Of a stretch of 64,000 nucleotides of DNA, positions 7,143 through 14,597 are shown in pieces. Each line of letters begins with the position of its first letter. Position 1 is the stretch's first letter. The DNA is from Modestobacter sp. VKM Ac-2986 (GTDB taxonomy: Bacteria > Actinomycetota > Actinomycetes > Mycobacteriales > Geodermatophilaceae): contig NZ_JAPVBH010000002.1 of assembly GCF_026967795.1 (NCBI RefSeq), positions 186,001 through 250,000 on the forward strand. Reading direction: 5' to 3'. Below the pieces are notes generated by a model. It was not told where the DNA came from, made no database searches, and saw only the letters and a list, made by a program, of their open reading frames with translations. Both the position numbers and the translations under genes were made by a program.

Positions 7143-8513
7143 GTGACGCACGCGCCGCAGCGCGCCCGAGGGCGCGGTGAGGCCAGCACGGCAGGCAGAG
7201 GACAGGTGGGCACGTCCGCCCGCCGACGCCCGTCCCGGTGGCTCCCGGGCCGCCGACCGCTGGTCCTGACCCTGCTCCTCGCCGCCTTCACCATGGCGCT
7301 GGCCATGCTCATGCCGGGCGTCGCCTCGGCCGCGAACGAGGCGGTCACCGGCACCCTGCAGACCAGCCGCAGCGGCCCGATCGCCGGCGTCCCGGTGACC
7401 GTCGAGACCGCCGCCGGCGACCCGGTCGACACCGCCGAGACCGACGAGGACGGCCGGTTCTCCGTCCCGGTCCCCGGGCCCGGCGAGTACGAGGTCACCA
7501 TCGACCCCGAGGCGCTGCCCGACGGCGTGGAGCTCGGCGAGCGGGGTGAGTCGCTCACCGTCACCGTCGGACCCAACCGCGCCCAGCCGGTGCTCTTCGG
7601 CCTGGCCGACGGCACGTCCAACGCCGGTGGCGGGTCCGTCGAGGCCGTCCAGCTGCTCGTCGACGGCATCCGCTTCGGCCTGCTGATCGCCGTCTGCGCG
7701 GTCGGCCTCTCGCTGATCTACGGCACCACGGGGCTGACCAACTTCGCCCACGGCGAGCTGGTCACCATCGGCGCCGTCGTCGCCTGGTACATCAACGTCC
7801 AGGGGGGCATCCCGCTCATCCCGGCCACGATCATCGCGATGATCGTGGGTGCGGCCGTCGGCGCGCTCAACGAGCTCGCCATCTGGCGGCCGCTGCGCCG
7901 CCGGGGCACCGGCCTGGTAGCGGCACTGGTGGTCTCCATCGGCCTGTCGATGCTGCTGCGCTACCTGGTCCAGATCGTCTACGGCGGGTTCTCCAGCCCG
8001 TACGCGGACTTCCAGACCCAGCGCACGATCGACTACGGCGTCTTCACCATGACCAACCGCTCGCTCGCCTCGATCGTCATCTCGGTGGTCGTCCTGGTGC
8101 TGGTCGCGCTCATGCTGCAGCGCACCGCGATCGGCAAGGCCATGCGCGCGGTCGCCGACAACCGCGACCTCGCCGCCTCCTCGGGGATCGACGTCAACCG
8201 CGTGATCCTCGTCGTCTGGATGATGGGCGGGGCGCTGGCCACCCTGGGTGGTGTGCTCCTCGGCCTGTCCGACCAGGTCCAGTGGGACATGGGCTTCCGC
8301 CTGCTGCTGCTCATGTTCGCCGGGGTCACCCTCGGTGGCCTGGGCACCGCCTACGGCGCCCTCGTCGGCAGCCTCATCGTCGGTGTGTTCGTGCAGATGT
8401 CCACCCTCGTCATCCCCAGTGACGTGAAGTACGTCGGAGGGCTCCTTCTGTTGATCGTCATCCTCGTTCTGCGGCCCCAGGGCATCCTGGGCAGCCGGGC
8501 CCGGATCGGCTGA
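7143..8513 (+). CDS. livH: Branched-chain amino acid/amide ABC transporter permease LivH with extra exported N-terminal domain
   Basis: 456-residue membrane permease of the LivH/UrtB type. Residues 1-60 hold an Arg-rich start and a signal-like hydrophobic segment (LVLTLLLAAFTMALAML) ending in an AxA-like site (GVASA). Residues about 62-160 resemble a carboxypeptidase-regulatory/Ig-like beta-sandwich (VTGTL, GVPVTVETAAGDPV, TDEDGRFSVPVPGPGEYEVT). The LivH core follows, with SLIYGTTGLTNFAHGE and LGGLGTAYGALVGS. LivH proteins are normally about 290-310 residues, so the roughly 150-residue extension is unusual. The GTG at 7143 follows GGGAGG at good spacing and is the first start giving a signal sequence. 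First gene of livHMGF; livM starts 4 bases after its stop. Confidence 0.92.
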   Translation: MTHAPQRARGRGEASTAGRGQVGTSARRRPSRWLPGRRPLVLTLLLAAFTMALAMLMPGVASAANEAVTGTLQTSRSGPIAGVPVTVETAAGDPVDTAETDEDGRFSVPVPGPGEYEVTIDPEALPDGVELGERGESLTVTVGPNRAQPVLFGLADGTSNAGGGSVEAVQLLVDGIRFGLLIAVCAVGLSLIYGTTGLTNFAHGELVTIGAVVAWYINVQGGIPLIPATIIAMIVGAAVGALNELAIWRPLRRRGTGLVAALVVSIGLSMLLRYLVQIVYGGFSSPYADFQTQRTIDYGVFTMTNRSLASIVISVVVLVLVALMLQRTAIGKAMRAVADNRDLAASSGIDVNRVILVVWMMGGALATLGGVLLGLSDQVQWDMGFRLLLLMFAGVTLGGLGTAYGALVGSLIVGVFVQMSTLVIPSDVKYVGGLLLLIVILVLRPQGILGSRARIG

Positions 8514-8517
8514 CGCC

Positions 8518-9516
8518 ATGTCCGAGCTCCTCGACGCGTTCGCGATCGCCGGCAAGGCGTTCTTCGGCTTCCAGGCGATCTTCTTCGCCCTGCTGGCCAT
8601 CGGCATCAACGTGCACTTCGGCTACACCGGGCTGCTGAACTTCGGGCAGATCGCCTTCGCGATGCTCGGCGGCTTCGGCATCGCCATCTCGGTGAGCATG
8701 TGGGGCCTGCCCTTCTGGGTCGGCGTCCTCGTGGGTGTGGCCGCCGCCGTCGTCCTGGCGCTGCTGCTGGGTCTGCCGACCCTGCGGCTGCGCGCGGACT
8801 ACCTGAGCATCGTCACCATCGCCGCCGCGGAGGGCCTGCGCCTGCTCTTCCGCTCGGTCTCGGCCACGCCGGTGACCGGTGGCACCCGGGGCCTGTCGGC
8901 GTTCAACGCCGACTTCATCAACCTGGCCCCCTGGGACCCGGCGGGCCGCCACCAGATCCTGGGCACGTCCTGGAGCGGTGGCGAGCTGTGGGTGGCGCTG
9001 ATCGGCTGGCTGCTGGTGACCGTCTTCAGCCTGCTGGTCTGGCAGCTCATGCGCAGCCCCTGGGGCCGGGTGGTCAAGGCCATCCGTGAGGACGAGGACG
9101 CCGTCCGCGCGCTGGGCAAGAACGTCTACGCGTACAAGATGCAGGCCCTGGTGCTGGGCGGAGTGATCGGCGCCTTCGGCGGCATGGTCTACGCCGTGGC
9201 CACCGGCTCGGCGATCCCCGACCAGTACCAGAACGCCAACACCTTCCTGGCCTACGCGGCGCTGATCCTCGGCGGTGCGGCCCGGGTGCTCGGCCCGGTC
9301 ATCGGGTCGATGCTGCTGCTGTTCATCCTGCAGTTCGCCGACACGGGCCTCCGGGCGCTGATCGACAACGGCATCATCCCCGAGGCGCTGCTGTCCTCCA
9401 CCGACGTGGCGCAGATCCGCTTCGTCCTGGTCGGCCTCGGGCTCATGCTGTTGCTGGTGTTCCGACCGCAGGGCATCTTCGGTGACCGACGAGAGGTGAT
9501 GCTCGATGCCCGCTGA
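8518..9516 (+). CDS. livM: Branched-chain amino acid/amide ABC transporter permease LivM
   Basis: 332-residue second permease subunit, with about eight to ten hydrophobic helices. Family marks are HFGYTGLLNFGQIAFAMLGG near the N-terminus, the long TLRLRADYLSIVTIAAAE segment, and the cytoplasmic loop VVKAIREDEDAVRALGKN that contacts the ATPase. It pairs with LivH to form the membrane pore. The ATG at 8518 lies 4 bases after the livH stop, and its end overlaps the livG start by 11 bases, so all four genes are probably translated from one mRNA. Confidence 0.95.
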   Translation: MSELLDAFAIAGKAFFGFQAIFFALLAIGINVHFGYTGLLNFGQIAFAMLGGFGIAISVSMWGLPFWVGVLVGVAAAVVLALLLGLPTLRLRADYLSIVTIAAAEGLRLLFRSVSATPVTGGTRGLSAFNADFINLAPWDPAGRHQILGTSWSGGELWVALIGWLLVTVFSLLVWQLMRSPWGRVVKAIREDEDAVRALGKNVYAYKMQALVLGGVIGAFGGMVYAVATGSAIPDQYQNANTFLAYAALILGGAARVLGPVIGSMLLLFILQFADTGLRALIDNGIIPEALLSSTDVAQIRFVLVGLGLMLLLVFRPQGIFGDRREVMLDAR

Positions 9517-10567
9517 CCCGTCAGCGCACGGCGCCCACGCGGCGCGGCCCGAGGAGCTGTCCACCGCCCAGGCCGCGGCCGCCCTCCCGGGCACCGCCAC
9601 GGCCGGCCGGCCCGCTCCCCAGCGGCTGGCCCAGGCCGCCCTCAAGGACCTCCCCTGGGAGGTCGGGGTGGCCAAGCCCGACCCGGCGATCGTCGTCGAC
9701 GGCGTGACCCGCGTCTTCGGCGGCCTCACCGCCGTCTCGGTCGACCACCTGGAGATCCAGCGCGGCGGCATCACCGGCCTGATCGGGCCCAACGGTGCCG
9801 GCAAGACCACGCTGTTCAACCTGATGACCGGCTTCGACCAGCCCAACACCGGCACCTGGTCCTTCGACGGCAAGGACCTCGGCAAGCTGGCCCCCCACCA
9901 GGTGGCCCGGCTCGGCGTGGTCCGCACCTTCCAGCTGACCAAGGCGCTGTCCCGGCTCACCGTGCTGCAGAACATGCTGCTCGGTGCGCAGGGCCAGCGC
10001 GGCGAGGGCTTCCTGCGGGCCCTGGTGCCCGGCGGGTGGCGCGCCCAGGAGAAGGAGAACACCGAGAAGGCGATGGACCTGCTGCGGCGGTTCAAGCTCG
10101 ACGCCAAGAAGGACGACTTCGCCGGCATCCTCTCCGGCGGTCAGCGCAAGCTGCTGGAGATGGCACGCGCGCTGATGAGCGACCCCAAGGTCGTCATGCT
10201 CGACGAGCCGATGGCCGGGGTGAACCCCGCGCTGACCCAGAGCCTGCTCGGGCACGTCAAGGACCTCCGCGAGGAGGGCATGACGGTCATCTTCGTCGAG
10301 CACGACATGGACGTCGTCCGGGACATCAGCGACTGGGTCGTCGTCATGGCCGCCGGCAAGGTCATCGCCGAGGGCCCGCCGGAGTCGGTGTCGCAGAACC
10401 AGGCCGTCGTCGACGCCTACCTGGGCGCCCACCACGACGCCCCGCTGACCGTCGAGGAGGAGGACCGCGTCCTCGCCGAGGTGGAGGCGGAGATCGCCCG
10501 CGAGGAGCAGGGCCCGCCGCGGGTCCCGCACGCGAACCGCAGTGACGAGAAGGACGGTCTGGTGTGA
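9506..10567 (+). CDS. livG: Branched-chain amino acid/amide ABC transporter ATP-binding protein LivG
   Basis: 353-residue ATPase. Walker A GPNGAGKTT, signature LSGGQRKLLEMARAL, Walker B VVMLDEPMAG and the EHDMDVV His-switch are all present, with the LivG-type insert between Q-loop and signature. It has about 65 additional N-terminal residues (Ala/Pro-rich) and about 45 C-terminal residues beyond the usual 250-260. The ATG at 9506 lies inside the end of livM; a later start would remove the extension but lacks the overlap. It powers the LivHM pore together with LivF. Confidence 0.94.
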   Translation: MPADPSAHGAHAARPEELSTAQAAAALPGTATAGRPAPQRLAQAALKDLPWEVGVAKPDPAIVVDGVTRVFGGLTAVSVDHLEIQRGGITGLIGPNGAGKTTLFNLMTGFDQPNTGTWSFDGKDLGKLAPHQVARLGVVRTFQLTKALSRLTVLQNMLLGAQGQRGEGFLRALVPGGWRAQEKENTEKAMDLLRRFKLDAKKDDFAGILSGGQRKLLEMARALMSDPKVVMLDEPMAGVNPALTQSLLGHVKDLREEGMTVIFVEHDMDVVRDISDWVVVMAAGKVIAEGPPESVSQNQAVVDAYLGAHHDAPLTVEEEDRVLAEVEAEIAREEQGPPRVPHANRSDEKDGLV

Positions 10568-11415
10568 GCGAGCCCCTGTTCGAGGTCGACGAGACCGGCG
10601 AGGACGTCACCCGCGCCCAGACCGTGGCGACCGGTGAGCTGTCCCCCGCCGAGAAGGCGGCCACCCGCGAGGAGCACCTCAAGCTCGCCGAGGGCGCGCT
10701 GGTGCGTGCCGACGACCTGGTCGCCGGCTACGTCCCCGGGGTCAACATCCTGCGGGGCTGTGACTTCTACCTGCAGGACGGCGAGCTCGTCGGCATCATC
10801 GGCCCCAACGGTGCCGGCAAGTCGACGCTGCTGAAGACGCTGTTCGGGCTCATCCCGGTGCGCTCGGGCGGGGTGACGCTGCGCGGCGAGTCCATCACCG
10901 GCGCCCCGGCGCACCAGCTGGTGTCCATGGGCGTGGGCTACGTGCCGCAGAACAACAACGTGTTCCCCTCCCTCACCATCGAGGAGAACATGCAGATGGG
11001 CGTGTACCTGCGCCCGAAGTCGTTCAAGGAGCGGTTCGACTACGTCATCGACCTGTTCCCGCTGCTCGGTGAGCGGCGCAAGGGCAAGGCCGGGTCGCTG
11101 TCCGGCGGTGAGCGCCAGATGGTGGCGATGGGCCGCGCGCTGATGATGGACCCGTCGGTGCTGCTGCTCGACGAGCCCTCGGCGGGCCTGTCCCCCGCCT
11201 ACCAGGACGAGGTGTTCATCCGCTGCAGGCGGATCAACGCCACCGGCGTCTCGATCATCATGGTCGAGCAGAACGCCCGCCGGTGCCTGCAGATCTGCGA
11301 CCGCGGCTACGTGCTCGACCAGGGCCGTAACGCCTACACCGACACCGGCCAGTCGTTGATGAACGACCCCAAGGTCATCGAGCTGTACCTGGGCACCCTG
11401 GCCAAGGCCAAGTGA
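10564..11415 (+). CDS. livF: Branched-chain amino acid/amide ABC transporter ATP-binding protein LivF
   Basis: 283-residue second ATPase. Walker A GPNGAGKSTLLKTLFGL, LivF-type VPQNNNVFPSLTIEENM, signature LSGGERQMVAMGRALM, Walker B VLLLDEPSAGLSP and the VEQNARRCL switch are visible. About 45 acidic N-terminal residues precede the usual start. The GTG at 10564 overlaps the livG stop in a GTGA, showing translational coupling. Last gene of livHMGF; a strong hairpin follows the stop. No binding-protein gene follows on this strand; the convergent gene at 12341-13690 fills that role. Confidence 0.94.
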   Translation: MSEPLFEVDETGEDVTRAQTVATGELSPAEKAATREEHLKLAEGALVRADDLVAGYVPGVNILRGCDFYLQDGELVGIIGPNGAGKSTLLKTLFGLIPVRSGGVTLRGESITGAPAHQLVSMGVGYVPQNNNVFPSLTIEENMQMGVYLRPKSFKERFDYVIDLFPLLGERRKGKAGSLSGGERQMVAMGRALMMDPSVLLLDEPSAGLSPAYQDEVFIRCRRINATGVSIIMVEQNARRCLQICDRGYVLDQGRNAYTDTGQSLMNDPKVIELYLGTLAKAK

Positions 11416-11418
11416 CCG

Positions 11419-11446
11419 AGGGTCCCGGGTCACCGCCCGGGACCCT
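11419..11446 (+). terminator. Terminator of livHMGF
   Basis: Perfect 11-bp stem AGGGTCCCGGG / CCCGGGACCCT with a 6-base loop, starting 4 bases after the livF stop. Confidence 0.85.
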
Positions 11447-11460
11447 GCAGCGAGACCACG

Positions 11461-11490
11461 ACGGCGCCGCCCCCCTGGGGGCGGCGCCGT
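11461..11490 (-). terminator. Hairpin terminator for the minus-strand pair
   Basis: Nearly continuous dyad ACGGCGCCGCCCC / GGGGCGGCGCCGT, 12 bases downstream of the minus-strand gene ending at 11502; probably acts on both strands. Confidence 0.7.
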
Positions 11491-11501
11491 TCGTCGTCCG
11501 G

Positions 11502-11930
11502 TCAGCCCAGCACGGCCCACGCGCTGGCCGCCACGTTCGCGGTGGCGGCGGCGACCCGCAGCGTGTCCGCGCGCAGCAGCCCGGCGTAGGCGGCCGGGTC
11601 GAAGCCGTCGGCCAGCTGCCGGTGCCGGGGCACGGCGAGCAGCGCGGTGACCGCCAGGACCACGGCCAGGCACGCGGCGCTGACCAGCACCCCGGCCAGG
11701 GAGACGCCGTCGGGCCGGTCGAGCAGCAGCCAGCCGGTGGTGACCAGCTGACCGGCGAACAGCGGCCCGACCACGCGTGAGACCAGCCGGGAGTGGCTCG
11801 CCTCGTAGGCCGCCGAGGCCGCGGCCGGCACCGCGGTGAACTGCGGGTAGACCAGCACGCGCACGGTCCACTGGAAGCCGGCGTACCCGCCCACGAGGAG
11901 CAGGTGGGCGACGGCCAGTCCGCTGGTCAC
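11502..11930 (-). CDS. Small integral membrane protein, unknown function
   Basis: 142-residue protein with about four hydrophobic segments (LAVAHLLLVGGYAGFQW, VVGPLFAGQLVTTGWLLL, VLVSAACLAVVLAVTALLAV, VAAATANVAASAWAVL) and a conserved-looking RVLVYPQFTAVP loop after the first. The shape resembles small four-helix actinobacterial membrane proteins of unknown role; I cannot assign a function. The GTG at 11930 overlaps the stop of the upstream gene in a GTGA, so the pair is co-translated. The pair lies inside the liv region between livF and the binding-protein gene, but nothing links it directly to transport. Confidence 0.7.
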   Translation of the reverse strand: MTSGLAVAHLLLVGGYAGFQWTVRVLVYPQFTAVPAAASAAYEASHSRLVSRVVGPLFAGQLVTTGWLLLDRPDGVSLAGVLVSAACLAVVLAVTALLAVPRHRQLADGFDPAAYAGLLRADTLRVAAATANVAASAWAVLG

Positions 11931-12253
11931 CGGCGGCCCGGGGACTTGGCGTGCTTGCCCCGCCACTGCAGGCTCTGCGCGTCGAGCCGGCGCAGCAGCG
12001 GGTCGCCCTCGGCCGCGATGCGCTCGGCCAGCCCCACCGCGGTGTGCAGCTGTGCGTCGTCCAGCTGCGCGAAGGCCGGGGAACGGCGGCGGTCCAGCAC
12101 GTCGTACCAGCGGCCGCCGACCGCGTGGTCGAGCACGATCCGGCCGAAGCAGTGGTCGGCGGTCACCACCCACCCCTCGGCACGGGCCCGGCGGGGCAGC
12201 TGGTCGAGCACCAGCTCGCGGTAGCGGGCCAGCAGGAGCGCACGGTCGTCCAC
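11927..12253 (-). CDS. Conserved hypothetical protein (108 residues)
   Basis: 108-residue soluble protein rich in Arg, Leu and Asp: ARYRELVLDQLPRRARAEGW, then VVTADHCFGRIVLDHAVG, RWYDVLDR, and a C-terminal helix SLQWRGKHAKSPGRR. The HCFGRIVLD and LRRLDAQSLQWRGK patterns look conserved and I associate them with uncharacterised actinobacterial proteins; no function is known to me. The ATG at 12253 starts a two-gene unit with the membrane protein downstream (GTGA overlap). The strong 17-bp hairpin at 12281-12319 separates it from the binding-protein gene upstream on the same strand, so it should have its own promoter in the short gap. Confidence 0.68.
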   Translation of the reverse strand: MDDRALLLARYRELVLDQLPRRARAEGWVVTADHCFGRIVLDHAVGGRWYDVLDRRRSPAFAQLDDAQLHTAVGLAERIAAEGDPLLRRLDAQSLQWRGKHAKSPGRR

Positions 12254-12280
12254 CCGGGAGAGTCTGCCCTCCGCACAGCA

Positions 12281-12319
12281 CTGCGGCCCGGCACCCCGGG
12301 GAGGGGTGCCGGGCCGCAG
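12281..12319 (-). terminator. Strong terminator of the binding-protein gene
   Basis: Perfect 17-bp stem (12281-12297 with 12303-12319; arm ends CTGCGG and CCGCAG) and a 5-base loop. Lies 21 bases after the stop of the minus-strand binding-protein gene. One of the strongest hairpins in the window. Confidence 0.85.
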
Positions 12320-12340
12320 CCTGGTGCAGGGGTCAGCGGG

Positions 12341-13690
12341 TCAGCGCTGGGGCCCCACGCCCTGGGTGTTGAGACCCTGGATGATCCGCGAGGACTCCTC
12401 GAACCCGATGACAACGATGCCGTCGGGGGCGAAGGTGGTCATCTGCTGGACCTCGGCGTCGTAGTTGGCCGCCTGCGGGTCGTAGACGACCGTCTGGATC
12501 GAGTCCTCGGACAGACCGCCGGCCACCAGGTTGTTCTTGGTGTTCTCCGCCAGGCCCGTGCCGTACGGGTCGTTGGTGGCGAGGATGCCGACGGTGTTGT
12601 TGCCGTCCTGCAGGATCAGGTCCGACAGCGCGGTGGCCTGCAGCGTGTCCGGGGGCGCGGTGCGGAAGTACAGCCCCTGGTCGGCGTACTCGGTGAACTG
12701 GTCGGAGGTGTTCGCCGGGGAGATCTGCATGACGCCGGCCTGGGTGATCGTGTCGATCACGGTCAGGCTGACGCCGGAGGAGGCGGCACCGACGATCGCG
12801 TTCACACCGGACTGCAGCAGCCGGTCGACGGTCTGGGTGGCGGTGTCGGTGGAGGCGTCACCGGAGTCACCGGTCACCAGGGTGACGGGCTTGCCGAGCA
12901 CACCGCCGGCGGCGTTGACGTCGTTGATCGCCAGCTGGACGCCGGCGACCTCCGGCGGGCCGAGGAAGGCCAGGTTGCCGGTCTCGGGCAGCAGGGTGCC
13001 GATGGTCAGCGGGGTGTCGCTGGCGGCACCCGCGGGGACCGGCGCGGGGCCGGCCTCGGTGGCGGCGTTGGCCTCGTCACCGGCGATGACGAACTCGGTC
13101 TTCGAGTCGTCGAGGGCGTTGTCGGTGCCGAACTGCAGCAGACCGAAGCTCGCCTGGGCGGGCTCACCGGCCTCGGCGAAGCTCAGCGGGCCGGAGATGC
13201 CGTCGTAGTCGACGTCCCCACCGGCGTTGATGATCGCCAGGCAGGCGGCGAAGTCGGAGCACTTGTCGCCGCCCACGGTCAGGGCGTTGACGTACGGGCC
13301 GAAGGTGCGGGCGTCGGTCGACCCGGCCGACTGGGCGGCCATGGCCACCAGCATCACGGCGTCGTAGGACTCACCGGCGTAGTTGAAGTCCTTGAGCGCG
13401 GGGTCGACCTCCTTGAGGCGGTCGGTGAACTCCGGGCCGAGCTCGGTGAGGGGCGTGGTGCCCTTCATGCCGGCCAGGGCGCCGTCGGCCTGGAAGTCCT
13501 CACCCAGGGCGTTGCCCATGTTGCCGTCGGTGCCGTAGATGTTGACCTGCTTCGCGCCGCCGCTGGCTGCACCACCGGTGCTGCCCGCGGAGCCGCTGGC
13601 GGCGTCGTCGCTGCTGCCGCCACAGGCGCTCAGCGCGAGGAGGGCTGCGCCGGACAGGGCGGTGGCGCGGACGATCGTGCCTGTGCGCAT
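12341..13690 (-). CDS. LivK-like ABC substrate-binding lipoprotein, circularly permuted
   Basis: 449-residue exported binding protein. Residues 1-23 form a lipoprotein signal ending LSAC (Cys23 lipidated), then a Ser/Gly linker. Residues about 47-208 match the C-terminal half of LivK-type proteins (VNIYGTDGNMGNALGEDF, FNYAGESYDAVMLVAMAA, DYDGISGPLSFAEAGEP). A Pro/Ala linker (209-224) leads into residues 225-449, which match the normal N-terminal half (PLTIGTLLPETGNLAFLGPP, VNAAGGVLGKPVTLVTGDSG, VMQISPANTS, DPYGTGLAENTKNNL) and end GFEESSRIIQGLNTQGVGPQ, where a normal protein would continue into the YGTDGN strand. So the two halves are swapped. The ATG at 13690 has GGGAG upstream; a TTG one codon earlier is less likely. 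Expected to deliver substrate to LivHMGF. Confidence 0.93.
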   Translation of the reverse strand: MRTGTIVRATALSGAALLALSACGGSSDDAASGSAGSTGGAASGGAKQVNIYGTDGNMGNALGEDFQADGALAGMKGTTPLTELGPEFTDRLKEVDPALKDFNYAGESYDAVMLVAMAAQSAGSTDARTFGPYVNALTVGGDKCSDFAACLAIINAGGDVDYDGISGPLSFAEAGEPAQASFGLLQFGTDNALDDSKTEFVIAGDEANAATEAGPAPVPAGAASDTPLTIGTLLPETGNLAFLGPPEVAGVQLAINDVNAAGGVLGKPVTLVTGDSGDASTDTATQTVDRLLQSGVNAIVGAASSGVSLTVIDTITQAGVMQISPANTSDQFTEYADQGLYFRTAPPDTLQATALSDLILQDGNNTVGILATNDPYGTGLAENTKNNLVAGGLSEDSIQTVVYDPQAANYDAEVQQMTTFAPDGIVVIGFEESSRIIQGLNTQGVGPQR

Positions 13691-13888
13691 CAAGTTGCTC
13701 CCAGAGGTGTGAGTACGTCTCCATCGCCCCGCGGCAGGCCGGGTGCGCCTGCCGGGGCTCGATCAGTGCGGAGAAACCTAACTGCCACCTCAGGCGGTGA
13801 CGCCACCGTCCGGTGCACCGTGACGAGGTCGTGACCTTCCCGTCACGCCAGCGCCACACGCCGTCCAGCGCGACACGCCGTGGCAACA

Positions 13889-13909
13889 CGCCGGGGGCAT
13901 GCCCCGGCG
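13889..13909 (-). terminator. Terminator after pdtaR
   Basis: 8-bp stem CGCCGGGG / CCCCGGCG with a 5-base loop, 7 bases after the pdtaR stop. The remaining bases from 13691 to 13888 hold the binding-protein promoter region, where I see no clear -10 box. Confidence 0.6.
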
Positions 13910-13916
13910 CGCCGGG

Positions 13917-14528
13917 TCAGGAGCCGGCCGGGGACGCGGCGTCGTCGGCCGGCGTCTCGGTGGCCAGGACGGCCTCGGCCAGCGCGCGCATCGAGGTGCG
14001 CTCGTTCATGGCGGTGCGCTGGATCCAGCGGAAGGCCTCGGCCTCGGTGATGCCGCGCTCGGCCATCAGCCGGCCCTTGGCCTGCTCGATGACCTTGCGC
14101 GCCTCCAGCCGCTCCTTCAGGTCGGCGACCTCGGCGTCCAGGGCGTGCATCTCCTGGAACCGGCCCACCGCGACCTCGATCGCCGGCACCAGGTCGTTCT
14201 TGTTGAACGGCTTCACCAGGTAGGCCATCGCACCGGCGTCACGGGCACGCTCGACCAGCTCGCGCTGGCTGAAGGCGGTCAGCACGATCACCGGGGCGAT
14301 GCGCGCGCCGGCGATCTGCTCGGCGGCGGCGATGCCGTCCAGCACGGGCATCTGGACGTCGAGGACGACGAGGTCGGGGCGCAGCTGCTCGGCCTGGTCG
14401 ACGGCGGCCTGGCCGTCCCCGACCTCGGCGACGACGACGTAGCCCTCTTCCTCGAGCATCTCCTTGAGGTCGAGACGGATGAGGGCCTCGTCCTCGGCGA
14501 TGAGGACCCTGGTCGGTGCGTTGGTCAC
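13917..14528 (-). CDS. pdtaR: ANTAR-domain response regulator PdtaR
   Basis: 203-residue cytoplasmic regulator. N-terminal receiver domain (RVLIAEDEALIRLDL acidic pocket, phospho-acceptor Asp in LVVLDVQMP, switch Thr in VIVLTAFSQ, Lys in YLVKPFNKND) and a C-terminal ANTAR RNA-binding domain (about 135-185; ARKVIEQAKGRLMAERGITE, AFRWIQRTAMNE). It matches the PdtaR (Rv1626) family, which binds dual-hairpin mRNA leaders near start sites (family knowledge). The GTG at 14528 is leaderless: TAGGAT ends six bases upstream. It is divergent from the tRNA, and a 24-bp palindrome lies between. No sensor kinase is adjacent, as usual for this family. Confidence 0.96.
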   Translation of the reverse strand: MTNAPTRVLIAEDEALIRLDLKEMLEEEGYVVVAEVGDGQAAVDQAEQLRPDLVVLDVQMPVLDGIAAAEQIAGARIAPVIVLTAFSQRELVERARDAGAMAYLVKPFNKNDLVPAIEVAVGRFQEMHALDAEVADLKERLEARKVIEQAKGRLMAERGITEAEAFRWIQRTAMNERTSMRALAEAVLATETPADDAASPAGS

Positions 14529-14534
14529 GGGTCG

Positions 14535-14540
14535 ATCCTA
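14535..14540 (-). promoter_or_regulatory. Leaderless -10 box for pdtaR
   Basis: TAGGAT on the minus strand, a 6-base spacer, then GTG at 14528. Confidence 0.6.
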
Positions 14541-14542
14541 TC

Positions 14543-14566
14543 GGCCGTCGGCCCGGGCCGACGGCC
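14543..14566. promoter_or_regulatory. 24-bp perfect palindrome between the pdtaR and tRNA promoters
   Basis: Arms GGCCGTCGGCCC / GGGCCGACGGCC with no loop. It sits between the divergent -10 boxes of pdtaR (14535-14540) and the tRNA (14570-14575), whose flanks (CCTATC / GATAGG) extend the symmetry after one extra C. It may be a shared operator or a cruciform-forming site. Confidence 0.65.
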
Positions 14567-14569
14567 CGA

Positions 14570-14575
14570 TAGGCT
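14570..14575 (+). promoter_or_regulatory. -10 box for the tRNA gene
   Basis: TAGGCT 22 bases upstream of the tRNA 5' end, facing away from pdtaR. Confidence 0.45.
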
Positions 14576-14597
14576 CACAGCTCACCCGGTCGAGCTG

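Noticed and set aside
12341-13690. Possibility that the swapped halves of the binding protein are two separate genes or a frameshift
   Set aside because: The frame is continuous through the linker, there is a single signal peptide, and no start codon with a ribosome site lies at the junction. An assembly error cannot be excluded without reads, but both junctions fall at clean domain borders.
13856-13893. Three ACACGCCG repeats upstream of the binding-protein gene
   Set aside because: Spacing is uneven (17 and 13 bases) and the motif is short and GC-rich; not enough to call an operator array.
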